Shown here piece by piece: positions 33,109-41,402 of a stretch of 64,000 nt of DNA. Under the pieces are notes generated by a model. The model searched no databases, was not told the origin of the DNA, and saw only the letters and a program-made list of their open reading frames with translations. The stretch comes from CAMFKD01 sp964436955 (GTDB taxonomy: Bacteria; Chlamydiota; Chlamydiia; Chlamydiales; JAJFMA01), in the NCBI GenBank assembly GCA_964436955.1, contig CAYTFC010000006.1:1-64000 (forward strand). Reading direction: 5' to 3'. Position numbers and translations under genes: made by a program. Position 1 is the stretch's first letter. Each line of letters begins with the position of its first letter.

Positions 33109-33176
33109 GGTTGATCGATAGATGCTTGCTGTTAGTAGAAGACCTGAGTGTATAAGAGGTCGTGAGCACGTACGGG
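33109..33176 (+). repeat. Leader-type repeat, copy 3 of 3, upstream of tyrP
   Basis: Nearly the same as copy 2 over about 62 bases. The conserved frame reads MLAVSRRPECIRGREHVRDV and stops at TAA 33227-33229. The tyrP start is 135 bp downstream of the repeat. The rest of 32913-33311 holds only the 19-bp repeat at 33018 and presumably the tyrP promoter. Confidence 0.75.
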
Positions 33177-33311
33177 ATGTAACTTTACCTTGTCCACTCA
33201 GTCCATTTCGTTCACCCAGTCCATTCTAATTACGTTTTGTTGGACCATCTTTCTTTTTATCGGAGAGCAGGGTATTCTATGGGGCAAAATACTTAGAATT
33301 CAGGAATTTTC

Positions 33312-34508
33312 ATGACAGAACATCGCGCCTCTATTTTTAACGGGACACTACTCGTAGCTGGCACCACAATCGGTGCAGGTATGCTCGGTCTACCCGTTGC
33401 GACTGCTCAAGCAGGCTTTCTTCCTTCGATTCTCATCTACATTGTTTGCTGGGCTTTTATGGCTTGCACGGGTCTACTTCTTCTCGAAACCTGTCTATGG
33501 TGGAAAGAGGACAAAAATATCGTTTCCATTGCGGGCCATACCCTGGGTACTCCGGGGCGCGCCTTCGCATGGGTCTGGTACCTTTTCCTCTTTTATTGCC
33601 TTACATTGGCCTACGTTGTTGGAGGCGGTAACTTTGTGAGGGATGCTTTTTGCGACTGCCTGACTTCTCGCCAATCTACCTTAATATTCGTAGCGATATT
33701 TGGAACCATGGTCTACATCGGACCGGCGATTGTTGCCCGTCTTAATATCCTGTTGATGTTTGGCCTACTCGCTGCCTATTTTGCGTTTGTTGTATTAGGA
33801 GCTGGGAATGTCGACACAACTTTACTCGCTCGCACTGATTGGTCCGCTCTAGCGAGCTCCCTGCCTATAGTGTTTGTCGCGTTTGCTTATCAGGGATTGG
33901 TCCCAACTCTGACACGCCATATGGGATATGATCTCAAAAGGACCAGAGCCGCCATTTTGATCGGTAGTTTTATTCCTTTGGTGGGATATGTCATTTGGCA
34001 AGGATTGATCTTGGGCATCGTACCCCTAGAAGGCGCCGGTGGTTTGCTAGCGGCTAAAGCCGCTGGACAAAGCGCTGTGCCACCTCTAAAACAATTCATT
34101 CAGAATCCTTTTGTCTACTATTTGGGACAGTTTTTTGCCTTTTTTGCCTTGGCAACTTCGTTTTTGGGAGTCACCCTTGGCTTGGTAGACTTTATTGCCG
34201 ATGGTCTCAACATTAAGAAGACGGCTATAGGAAAACTGGGTTTATGTTTGATAGTGTTTATCCCACCACTCATACTGGCGGAAATCTACCCCACCGTCTT
34301 CCTATCTGCCCTAGATCTCGCTGGGGGCCTTGGCGTTGCACTCCTACTAGGCCTATTGCCTATTGTTATGGTTGCCGTGGGGCGCTATTATTTACGCATC
34401 CCAGGTCCTCAGCTTTTGCCGGGAGGGGTTTGGACCCTCTTGCTACTGGTGGTGTTCGTGATTATCGAATTGATTATTGAGGTCGTCCACCTGGTAGCAA
34501 GAGTATAG
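33312..34508 (+). CDS. tyrP: Tyrosine/tryptophan permease
   Basis: The 398-residue inner-membrane protein belongs to the aromatic amino acid permease family (HAAAP). The N-terminal GTLLVAGTTIGAGMLGLP is the family signature. About eleven hydrophobic segments follow, including FAYQGLVPTLTRHMGYDLKR, the conserved loop after helix 6. It would import tyrosine or tryptophan by proton symport, which an intracellular bacterium without aromatic biosynthesis needs. Placement after glmS (with inserted genes) fits the recalled CT816-CT817 order. Confidence 0.93.
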   Translation: MTEHRASIFNGTLLVAGTTIGAGMLGLPVATAQAGFLPSILIYIVCWAFMACTGLLLLETCLWWKEDKNIVSIAGHTLGTPGRAFAWVWYLFLFYCLTLAYVVGGGNFVRDAFCDCLTSRQSTLIFVAIFGTMVYIGPAIVARLNILLMFGLLAAYFAFVVLGAGNVDTTLLARTDWSALASSLPIVFVAFAYQGLVPTLTRHMGYDLKRTRAAILIGSFIPLVGYVIWQGLILGIVPLEGAGGLLAAKAAGQSAVPPLKQFIQNPFVYYLGQFFAFFALATSFLGVTLGLVDFIADGLNIKKTAIGKLGLCLIVFIPPLILAEIYPTVFLSALDLAGGLGVALLLGLLPIVMVAVGRYYLRIPGPQLLPGGVWTLLLLVVFVIIELIIEVVHLVARV

Positions 34509-34517
34509 AAGTATCAA

Positions 34518-34940
34518 CTAATCATTAGTTTCCCAAGGCACTGGAGGATGATCCGGTGTCTCTGTTGGAAAGTAATGCTGTCTATGGTTTGGAGAAAGCA
34601 TCAGTAATCCCTTACCTGGCAATCTCCAATAACTGTATCCAGGTGTAGATAGACGCCCTGGGCTACGCAATTGACCGAAGCTATAGGGGTTATTTCCATA
34701 TCTTATGGCGCTGCCATACATATAGTTATGGCCAAGGCCTGGCCAACCCGCGCTTCCCCACCCTCCCCAGCCAGGAATCCCGACAGTAACAAAACGGGTC
34801 GCGGCGAGAAATGAGGTTTGATCTTGGTGGGAACTGGCAATTTGGGTGTCTTTTCCGGAATTTTGACGCATTGGCTCCAACGTCCAGCATAGTAGGAGCG
34901 TAACCACTACAGATGTGAATATTAATAAATATAGTTTCAT
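34518..34940 (-). CDS. Hypothetical exported protein, Gly/Pro/Tyr-rich
   Basis: The 140-residue protein has an N-terminal signal anchor or signal peptide (MKLYLLIFTSVVVTLLLCW). The mature part is low in charge and rich in Gly, Trp, Tyr and Pro (GIPGWGGWGSAGWPGLGHNY). It is convergent with tyrP, ending 10 bp from it. The composition suggests a surface or matrix protein; no family is recognised. Confidence 0.6.
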   Translation of the reverse strand: MKLYLLIFTSVVVTLLLCWTLEPMRQNSGKDTQIASSHQDQTSFLAATRFVTVGIPGWGGWGSAGWPGLGHNYMYGSAIRYGNNPYSFGQLRSPGRLSTPGYSYWRLPGKGLLMLSPNHRQHYFPTETPDHPPVPWETND

Positions 34941-35062
34941 ATTAAAGTCTCGAGTTATGTTTACTTATTTCGGGACAGTTTCCAATTATCATTATAAAAT
35001 TTACAAATTATGATGTAAATACTTTATTTAAAAATAATAAAAGCAATATATTTATTAGTAAT

Positions 35063-35104
35063 AAAAAAAATGACAATTTTGTTGTATTAAGCAACAAAAT
35101 TGTC
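35063..35104 (-). terminator. Rho-independent terminator of the Tyr-rich gene
   Basis: A perfect 13-bp stem (GACAATTTTGTTG at 35072-35084 with its complement at 35092-35104) is followed, on the minus strand, by ATTTTTTTTATTAC. It is placed 28 bp after the stop of the minus-strand gene at 35132-35491. Confidence 0.85.
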
Positions 35105-35131
35105 GGTCCTGGTCGATCGTGGTAAATTTAT

Positions 35132-35491
35132 TTATCTGCGATAATAAAAATGAGATCCTCTATTTGGGTAAGTGTAGTAGTAGCTATTGTAAGGGAAGTA
35201 GTAATTGTCAATTGGTTCGTAAGAGTATGGATAACCAGTGGAGTATTTAAACGAATAGCTTCTGTTATATGGGTTCTGTACGTAATAAGATCGGTAGGGA
35301 GTGTAATTAGAATAGTAATAGGACCGTGAATATTGTTTTTGAGGATAATTATTGTGTCTGAATTGATGATGCCCAGGGCCAAAACCTACTGAAAATTGGA
35401 GATTGGCTACTAATGAATCAGCCTGTAGAATAGAGGAGCCTCCCAAGAACGTCATACTAATGATAGGTAATAGAATCCATTTTGTGTACAT
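35132..35491 (-). CDS. Secreted tyrosine-rich protein
   Basis: The 119-residue protein has a signal peptide (WILLPIISMTFLGGSSILQA, cleavage near residue 24). The mature part is packed with Tyr, Asn, Ser and Arg (RSYYYSNYTPYRSYYVQNPY, YSYEPIDNYYFPYNSYYYTY). There are no cysteines. The composition resembles structural or adhesive surface proteins able to form beta-rich or aromatic cross-linked layers. A terminator follows. The region 35492-35693 between it and ftsY holds only its upstream region; I see nothing else there. Confidence 0.65.
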   Translation of the reverse strand: MYTKWILLPIISMTFLGGSSILQADSLVANLQFSVGFGPGHHQFRHNNYPQKQYSRSYYYSNYTPYRSYYVQNPYNRSYSFKYSTGYPYSYEPIDNYYFPYNSYYYTYPNRGSHFYYRR

Positions 35492-35693
35492 AATAGATCC
35501 CTTTGTTATGCGAATTAAATGTTATGTACTTATCCATTTATATAATACATCTAAATAATAGAATTGTCAAATCGCTGATTTTGAATAAGATAAGAATAAA
35601 CAGAAGCGTCATTGCTTTGGGCTGTTCTTCCTCTAACGTCTTTAAATGCAGGATTTTTGGCCATTTGCAAGACGCAGATGCGATTGAGTCTCT

Positions 35694-36626
35694 TTATTTA
35701 TCGAAGAGGGCGTCAATATAGGAACGAGCATCGAAGGGCATTAAATCGTCTGCCCCTTCGCCAACGCCGATGAATTTAACAGGAATGCCCAGTTTTCGCT
35801 GAATTGCGACGACGATTCCGCCTCGGGCAGAACCATCTAGTTTAGTCAGAATTAAACCCGTAACTGGGGTGAATTGGTTGAAGATTTTGGCCTGTTCAAT
35901 GGCATTTTGGCCTGTGGTTGCATCAAGAACGAGTAGCGTTTCATGTGGGCTATTGGCGATGACTTTACTGCAAGACCGTCTAATTTTTTGGAGCTCTTGC
36001 ATAAGAGGTGTTTTGGTATGAAGTCGCCCGGCTGTATCCAGTAGTACAATATCAATGGCGCGTGCCTTGGCGGCCGTAACGGTATCAAAGGCGACCGCAG
36101 CGGGATCGGCCTTAGGTTGTCCTTTAACGATGTCGATATCAAGTCGATGAGCCCAAGTCTCTAATTGCTCGATTGCGGCAGCGCGAAAAGTATCTGCAGC
36201 TCCTACCAGTACTTTTTTCCCAATACCAGAAAAGCGCTTAGCTAGTTTTGCAACTGAAGTTGTCTTACCATTTCCATTCACACCCACAATCAGGATAACA
36301 GTGGGTTCGCCTGGAAGATCGTTTTCATTGATGCCTGATCCGCTTTGGTTGAGGATGGAAAAAATCTCATCCTTAAGAATTTGGATAAAGGCGTCGCCAT
36401 TAAGGGAAGGCTCTTTTGCATGAACTTCTCGGATTTTTTTGGTGAGTTCTGTGGCAGTCTCTACTCCCAAATCTGCTTCATAAAGCAATTGCTCGAGTCG
36501 ATCCAAGGTGGCTTCGTCCAGCCGCCCCCCGAATAGCGCGTGCAAACGACTGCTTAAAGCAGCGCTAGTTTTAGCTAGCGCTTGTTTCACTTTATTGTAC
36601 CCAGATTTCAGAAAATTCAGTACCAT
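35694..36626 (-). CDS. ftsY: Signal recognition particle receptor
   Basis: FtsY is the membrane-bound GTPase that docks SRP-ribosome complexes for co-translational insertion. The 310-residue protein starts at ATG 36626 (MVLNFLKSGYNKVKQAL); the longer frame to 36737 would overlap sucC and lacks homology. The NG domain shows the P-loop GVNGNGKTTSVAKLA, DTFRAAAIEQLETWA, the G3 motif DTAGR and G4 TKLDGSARGG. The acidic A domain is short, as in other chlamydiae. It is divergent from sucC, with about 100 bp for both promoters, matching the recalled CT820-CT821 order. Confidence 0.96.
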   Translation of the reverse strand: MVLNFLKSGYNKVKQALAKTSAALSSRLHALFGGRLDEATLDRLEQLLYEADLGVETATELTKKIREVHAKEPSLNGDAFIQILKDEIFSILNQSGSGINENDLPGEPTVILIVGVNGNGKTTSVAKLAKRFSGIGKKVLVGAADTFRAAAIEQLETWAHRLDIDIVKGQPKADPAAVAFDTVTAAKARAIDIVLLDTAGRLHTKTPLMQELQKIRRSCSKVIANSPHETLLVLDATTGQNAIEQAKIFNQFTPVTGLILTKLDGSARGGIVVAIQRKLGIPVKFIGVGEGADDLMPFDARSYIDALFDK

Positions 36627-36725
36627 CCGGCTGAAGCCCTTCCTTGCGTTGTTTCCTGTGAAATCTAGCAGAGTTACAATTATATCGAAACAGCAAAGGG
36701 GAGCGAACCATGGGAAGTATGCCTC

Positions 36726-37883
36726 ATGAATACACACGAATATCAGGCCAAGGAAATCCTTAAAAAATATGATGTGCCCGTTCCGGAAGGGGCGGTTGTG
36801 TCGACATTAGAGGAAGCACGCCAGGCTGTTGTGCGTTTAAATCTACACGAAGCCTTGGTTAAGGTGCAGGTTCATACTGGGGGCAGAGGAAAGGCTGGCG
36901 GCGTAAAATTTGCCAAAAGTCGAGAAGAGACTCTGCAGTTGGTCGAAAAGATGCTTGGCATGCATGTCGTCACTAATCAGACGGGCAAAGAGGGTGTGAT
37001 TGCGCATAAGCTTCTTCTGTATGCACCGGAGCAAATTGCTAAGGAATACTATGTTGGAGCAGTGATAGATCGTCAGAAGGGGCGTGCAGTAATTATCGCC
37101 TCGCCAGAAGGCGGTATGGATATTGAGGAGATTGCGGCAACGCATCCTGACAAGATTTTGACTCTTCCCATTCGGTTTGATGGACAGCTTCGTACGTATC
37201 ATAAAGTGGCTTTAGCAAAATTCATGGGATGGAAAGGAGACCTTGCTAAGCAAGGAATCGCCATCACCAGTGCTGTGGCGAGGGCTTTTATCGACACAGA
37301 CGCCTCTTTGCTTGAAATCAATCCACTTGTAGAAACACCTGAAGGCAAGTTAGTCGCGGTCGATGCCAAGCTGAGCATTGATGAAAATGCTCTGTTTCGT
37401 CAGCCGGAACTTGCGAAGCTTTTTGATGCCACTCAAGTCCCTGCCGCGGAAGTGCGAGCTAAAGCATTTGACCTCGCTTATGTTGCCTTGGATGGTAATA
37501 TTGGCTGTATGGTCAATGGCGCTGGCCTTGCCATGGCAACCATGGACATTATTCATCATTACGGTGGCAAACCCGCCAACTTTCTTGATGTCGGCGGTAG
37601 TGCTACCGAAGAAAAAGTTGCAGAGGGTTTTAAAATCATCCTGTCCGATCCGCATGTGAAAGCCATACTCGTCAATATCTTTGGCGGTATTATGAACTGT
37701 GTCACATTGGCGGGAGGTATTGTAATGGCAGCAGGACAACTCAAGCTGGCGGTTCCTCTCATTGTGCGTATGGAAGGCACTAATGTGCATAACGGTAAGA
37801 AGATGTTGGCCGATTCAGGACTCAATATCATCATCGCCGATAGCCTTGAAGAAGCTGCCAAGAAAGCTGTCGCAGCGGCATAG
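36726..37883 (+). CDS. sucC: Succinyl-CoA synthetase, beta subunit
   Basis: The beta subunit supplies the ATP-grasp nucleotide site for substrate-level phosphorylation in the TCA cycle. The 385-residue protein begins MNTHEYQAKEILKKYDVPVP. It shows VKVQVHTGGRGKAGGVK, EINPLVETPEGKLVAVDAK and the power-helix/hinge region FLDVGGSATEEKVAEGFKII with NIFGGIMNC. It is 22 bp upstream of sucD. Confidence 0.97.
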   Translation: MNTHEYQAKEILKKYDVPVPEGAVVSTLEEARQAVVRLNLHEALVKVQVHTGGRGKAGGVKFAKSREETLQLVEKMLGMHVVTNQTGKEGVIAHKLLLYAPEQIAKEYYVGAVIDRQKGRAVIIASPEGGMDIEEIAATHPDKILTLPIRFDGQLRTYHKVALAKFMGWKGDLAKQGIAITSAVARAFIDTDASLLEINPLVETPEGKLVAVDAKLSIDENALFRQPELAKLFDATQVPAAEVRAKAFDLAYVALDGNIGCMVNGAGLAMATMDIIHHYGGKPANFLDVGGSATEEKVAEGFKIILSDPHVKAILVNIFGGIMNCVTLAGGIVMAAGQLKLAVPLIVRMEGTNVHNGKKMLADSGLNIIIADSLEEAAKKAVAAA

Positions 37884-37905
37884 ACATAGAAGAGGAAGTG
37901 CACTT

Positions 37906-38799
37906 ATGGCAATTTTGGTAGACGAAACCACCCGCGTGATTACACAAGGGATCACGGGTAAAGCTGGGCGCTTTCATACAGAGCAGTGTTTGCAGTATGG
38001 AACGCAAATGGTAGGGGGGGTGACTCCCGGACGCGGTGGGGAGGAGGTTTTTGGATTACCCGTATTTGATACCGTTTTGGAAGCCAAGCACACCACCAAT
38101 TGCAATGCCAGTCTTATTTTTGTTCCGGCACCAGTGGCTGCTGAAGCTATTTTAGAGGCTGAAGAAGCTGCAATTCCGCTGATCATCTGCATTACAGAAG
38201 GCATCCCGGTGCGCGACATGCTGGAAGTGAGTCAAGTGATGCGGCGCAGCAAAACCAGTCGGCTTATCGGCCCCAACTGCCCGGGAATCATCACACCTCC
38301 GCGATGCAAAATTGGCATTATGCCAGGATATATTCATAAGGTCGGAAAAGTGGGTATTGTCTCACGTTCGGGAACATTGACTTACGAGGCAGTCTGGCAG
38401 ACGACTCAGCTAGGACTAGGTCAATCCACTTGTGTTGGCATTGGAGGGGACCCTCTTAATGGCACTGACTTTGTCGATATTTTAGAGTTGTTTGAAAAGG
38501 ATTCTGAAACCGACGCCATCTTAATGATAGGCGAAATCGGTGGAGACGCTGAAGAGCGCGCAGCCGCCTGGATCAAGGAGCATTGCACAAAGCCTGTAGC
38601 AGCATTTATTGCTGGATTAACAGCTCCACCAGGACGTCGTATGGGGCACGCCGGAGCGATCGTTTCGGGCGGACAGGGCACAGCCATAGGCAAGATAGAA
38701 GCCTTGCGTGCCGCGAATGTAATCGTAGCGGAAACGCCTGCAACCATGGGTGCAGCCATCAAAAAAGCCCTTCAGACCCCGGTTAAGAGAAAGATATGA
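37906..38799 (+). CDS. sucD: Succinyl-CoA synthetase, alpha subunit
   Basis: The 297-residue subunit binds CoA and carries the phosphohistidine. ATG 37906 (MAILVDETTRVITQGITGKA) follows AGAGGAAG; the longer frame into sucC is rejected. It shows the CoA-binding GGVTPGRGG, GPNCPGIITP, SRSGTLTYEAVWQTT and the catalytic His in RRMGHAGAIVSGGQGTA. It overlaps the M50 protease gene by an ATGA junction. Confidence 0.97.
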   Translation: MAILVDETTRVITQGITGKAGRFHTEQCLQYGTQMVGGVTPGRGGEEVFGLPVFDTVLEAKHTTNCNASLIFVPAPVAAEAILEAEEAAIPLIICITEGIPVRDMLEVSQVMRRSKTSRLIGPNCPGIITPPRCKIGIMPGYIHKVGKVGIVSRSGTLTYEAVWQTTQLGLGQSTCVGIGGDPLNGTDFVDILELFEKDSETDAILMIGEIGGDAEERAAAWIKEHCTKPVAAFIAGLTAPPGRRMGHAGAIVSGGQGTAIGKIEALRAANVIVAETPATMGAAIKKALQTPVKRKI

Positions 38800-39935
38800 T
38801 TGCTGTAGGACGTATCCCCATTCGCATTAATCCCTTATTTTGGGTGACATCCGGAGCAATTGGATTGCTGGCCTCTGGTGGTGAGTGGTCAGTTGCTTTT
38901 ATTTGGTTGGCGGTCATTTTCGTTTCTATTCTTTTTCATGAATTTGGTCATGCGCTAACCGCACTTGCCTATGGACAACGCGTGTCGATAGAACTCATGG
39001 CACTTGGTGGACTGACATTTCGTCAAGGACCAGCGCTCTCACCATTTCGTGAATTCATGGTGGTGTTAAATGGGCCTCTAGCTGGGTTTCTGCTAGCTGG
39101 CATCACAGTGATTCTGCAGTACATGTTTGAGCATACACATTTCTTGGTGGATAGGGCTTTAGATGCTAGCTTCGCGGTAAATCTCGGTTGGACCTGCTTA
39201 AATTTGCTTCCCATTCAGCCTCTGGATGGCGGAAAATTACTGATTATAGTGATGGAAGCTATGTTTGGCTTGCGCGGGGTCAAAATAGCTCTGTTTGCCG
39301 GACTCGTTCTATCCACTTTTTTGGGACTGTTTCTTTTCACTGTTGGAAACATGTTGGGAGGAGCTATCCTCTTCATGTTTGCCTTTGAAGGTTATCGTAC
39401 ATGGAAAGGTTCTCTCGTGATGACTGACAAGGATCGCGATCAGCAGCTTTTGGAACTGCTTAAGTCTGCAGAGGATCTTTATCACATGGGTAAAATTGAT
39501 CAATCGGAAAAAGTGCTTCAGCAGATACGTGCTGAGGTTAAAACCGGATTTCTATTTTTAGCGAGCACGCAATTGTTAGCTCAAATCGCTACAAAACGCG
39601 GAGAATACCCTCAAGCCTATCAGTTGTTGCGCAGCATTGAGGATCATTTGGAGGATAATGACCTTGTGTTGCTCCATCAATTGGCCTATCGCAATCAGCA
39701 ATGGAAACATGTGTCTGCGCTGGGCGATAGGATTCACCAAAATGTTCCATCATACGAAACAGCAATTTTGAATGCCCTAGCGCATGCTGTTTTGGGAGAA
39801 GTCGAACCGGCTATTGGTTGGCTGCGCTGCGCTGTGGAAGAAGGGTTGCCCAATCCGAAACATGTCGCACAGCAGAAAGAATTCGATTCTCTTCGATCAA
39901 ATCCCGACTTTCAACAATTTGTTTCAACTTTGTAA
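38796..39935 (+). CDS. Site-2-protease-like M50 metalloprotease with C-terminal TPR-like region
   Basis: The 379-residue membrane protein has the zinc motif HEFGHALTALAYG in the second hydrophobic segment and the second motif LPIQPLDGGKLL (the third ligand Asp) about 150 residues later. It belongs to the compact group of SpoIVFB/Rip-type peptidases (about 5-6 membrane helices, residues 1-205). Residues ~215-379 are soluble and look like TPR repeats (DLYHMGKIDQSEKVLQQI, KRGEYPQAYQLLRSIE). Such enzymes cut membrane-anchored regulators. Coupling to sucD by overlap is probably incidental co-transcription. Confidence 0.85.
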   Translation: MIAVGRIPIRINPLFWVTSGAIGLLASGGEWSVAFIWLAVIFVSILFHEFGHALTALAYGQRVSIELMALGGLTFRQGPALSPFREFMVVLNGPLAGFLLAGITVILQYMFEHTHFLVDRALDASFAVNLGWTCLNLLPIQPLDGGKLLIIVMEAMFGLRGVKIALFAGLVLSTFLGLFLFTVGNMLGGAILFMFAFEGYRTWKGSLVMTDKDRDQQLLELLKSAEDLYHMGKIDQSEKVLQQIRAEVKTGFLFLASTQLLAQIATKRGEYPQAYQLLRSIEDHLEDNDLVLLHQLAYRNQQWKHVSALGDRIHQNVPSYETAILNALAHAVLGEVEPAIGWLRCAVEEGLPNPKHVAQQKEFDSLRSNPDFQQFVSTL

Positions 39936-39936
39936 A

Positions 39937-39956
39937 CTATACCACGCGTGCTATAG
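39937..39956. terminator. Palindrome between convergent genes
   Basis: CTATACCACGCGTGCTATAG is a near-perfect 20-bp palindrome in the 25-bp gap between the M50 protease gene and the minus-strand nucleotidyltransferase gene. It may act as a bidirectional terminator; there is no T tract. Confidence 0.4.
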
Positions 39957-39960
39957 AGCC

Positions 39961-41394
39961 TCATCGAGATTCGTTTATTTTGTAGAGCTCGGCATACGAG
40001 ACGGGATTCTCGGCTAAGCGTGTGTTCCAATCTTTGCTGCCGTTGCTATCTAAGTGAGTTATCATTTTGCAGTCGTTCACATCGGCACGCACTGTTTCTG
40101 AGGGAAATTGAAGGTTGTTAGGTTCCTCTACATTATAGAGTAAGCAGTGGTTACAGGTGGCATCACGAAAGGATGAGTGGATAATAACGCTGCTGTGAGT
40201 ATTCAATTGTTCTGCATTAACATCAACAATTACGCTATTGTGTAGATGTGGCTGGTTTATGTGGGAACCGATGACGATAGAGTTGGTTTCATCGAGTTCG
40301 GCTCCAAAGAAGGTTCGGATTGCCATCCCTTCAGGTGTATCAAGAGTCATTTTCATGCAACTATCGTAGTAGCTACGTATGGTGCCAAAGTCCCACCAAT
40401 AGAGTTCCTGCCCCACATCTAGAGCTGTTAGGATAGGTTGTTCGATATCTAATGCCTGCATGCGGTTATGGTGTCTTTCGGCCGACATTCGATCCACACC
40501 TTTCGCTTCCATGACATGGACATACGTTTCTTTGTCTAGAGTAAGTGCCATCCACCAATGAGGGTCACTATCCAGTTTCCCTTTTTTGCTGGTTAGTTCG
40601 GAAGAAAACTCGTCTAGGAAAGTTTTCAAGAGATCATAGGAGATGCTAAAGCTTCCCAAGCTAGTACCAAAATGATCTTCGTTGGACAATATTCCATCGT
40701 CAACTAGTTTCAGAAGTGTATCATAGTCTAGTTTTTCGAGCTGTTTGGCTGAACCATCCTTGGCGATGGCAACGAGTCCGTAGCGGCTTAATCCCTTAGC
40801 TATCCATTGTTCTCTGGTAGGCATAGGGGCTACACTGGCGAGAATACTAGCTGGTGAAAAGCTATCCTTTGGCGTGAGGGATGGGACGAAGATTTGGTCT
40901 CCCCAGAATACGGATAGTCTTCCACCTCGTGTCGGTGCGAATATGGCTGTTTGCTGTATTACGGCTTCTAGTATGGTTACAAGTTCACTGGAATTACGAT
41001 GTTGGCATGGAAGCTTTACTGCAGACTTGTTGTTTGATTCGCTACCGGGTAGTGGGGCAAGGCGGGTTCCTTGTCCGGCAGTGTGATACATGGCAACTGC
41101 GGCGCCGGCTTTTTGCTGCTCTAGTAGATTGATGCCGTAGCGCTTCTTCGCGTCGACGCAAGCTTTTTGATAGGCATACAGGGTTCCAAGGGCATTTCCA
41201 GCTCCACCTGGCCAATCCTCTTCCACAACAATGACCTTGCTGTTGGAAAAGGATAGACGCCCCTGCCAATAGCGTTGTTGCTGCTTGTTGTTGGTGACGA
41301 CAATGAGGATATCCATACCAATGCCAGGATTGCTCGCAAGGCTGATTGCTTCCACGTGTTTTTGCAATAGCTGCTGGACATTGGTATGAAGCAT
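39961..41394 (-). CDS. Predicted sugar-phosphate nucleotidyltransferase
   Basis: The 477-residue protein has the N-terminal nucleotidyltransferase signature VAMYHTAGQGTRLAPLPGSE (GxGTRL followed by NKSAVKLP with the expected Lys), near residues 107-135. The C-terminal part looks like a left-handed beta-helix or beta-solenoid (NSIVIGSHINQPHLHNSVIV, LNTHSSVIIHSSF). The architecture is that of NDP-sugar pyrophosphorylases, but the protein is unlike GlmU or GalU and the substrate is not clear. It sits 8 bp after htrA on the same strand, so it may be read from the htrA transcript. Confidence 0.7.
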   Translation of the reverse strand: MLHTNVQQLLQKHVEAISLASNPGIGMDILIVVTNNKQQQRYWQGRLSFSNSKVIVVEEDWPGGAGNALGTLYAYQKACVDAKKRYGINLLEQQKAGAAVAMYHTAGQGTRLAPLPGSESNNKSAVKLPCQHRNSSELVTILEAVIQQTAIFAPTRGGRLSVFWGDQIFVPSLTPKDSFSPASILASVAPMPTREQWIAKGLSRYGLVAIAKDGSAKQLEKLDYDTLLKLVDDGILSNEDHFGTSLGSFSISYDLLKTFLDEFSSELTSKKGKLDSDPHWWMALTLDKETYVHVMEAKGVDRMSAERHHNRMQALDIEQPILTALDVGQELYWWDFGTIRSYYDSCMKMTLDTPEGMAIRTFFGAELDETNSIVIGSHINQPHLHNSVIVDVNAEQLNTHSSVIIHSSFRDATCNHCLLYNVEEPNNLQFPSETVRADVNDCKMITHLDSNGSKDWNTRLAENPVSYAELYKINESR

Positions 41395-41402
41395 GGGTCT
41401 TC

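Noticed and set aside
35503..35721. Open frame of 72 codons overlapping the 3' end of ftsY
   Set aside because: Opposite strand to ftsY, no ribosome binding site, AT-rich promoter-like composition and no recognisable sequence.
36627..36737. Longer FtsY start overlapping sucC
   Set aside because: It would extend into the sucC coding region on the other strand and shows no FtsY-like sequence; ATG 36626 fits the family.
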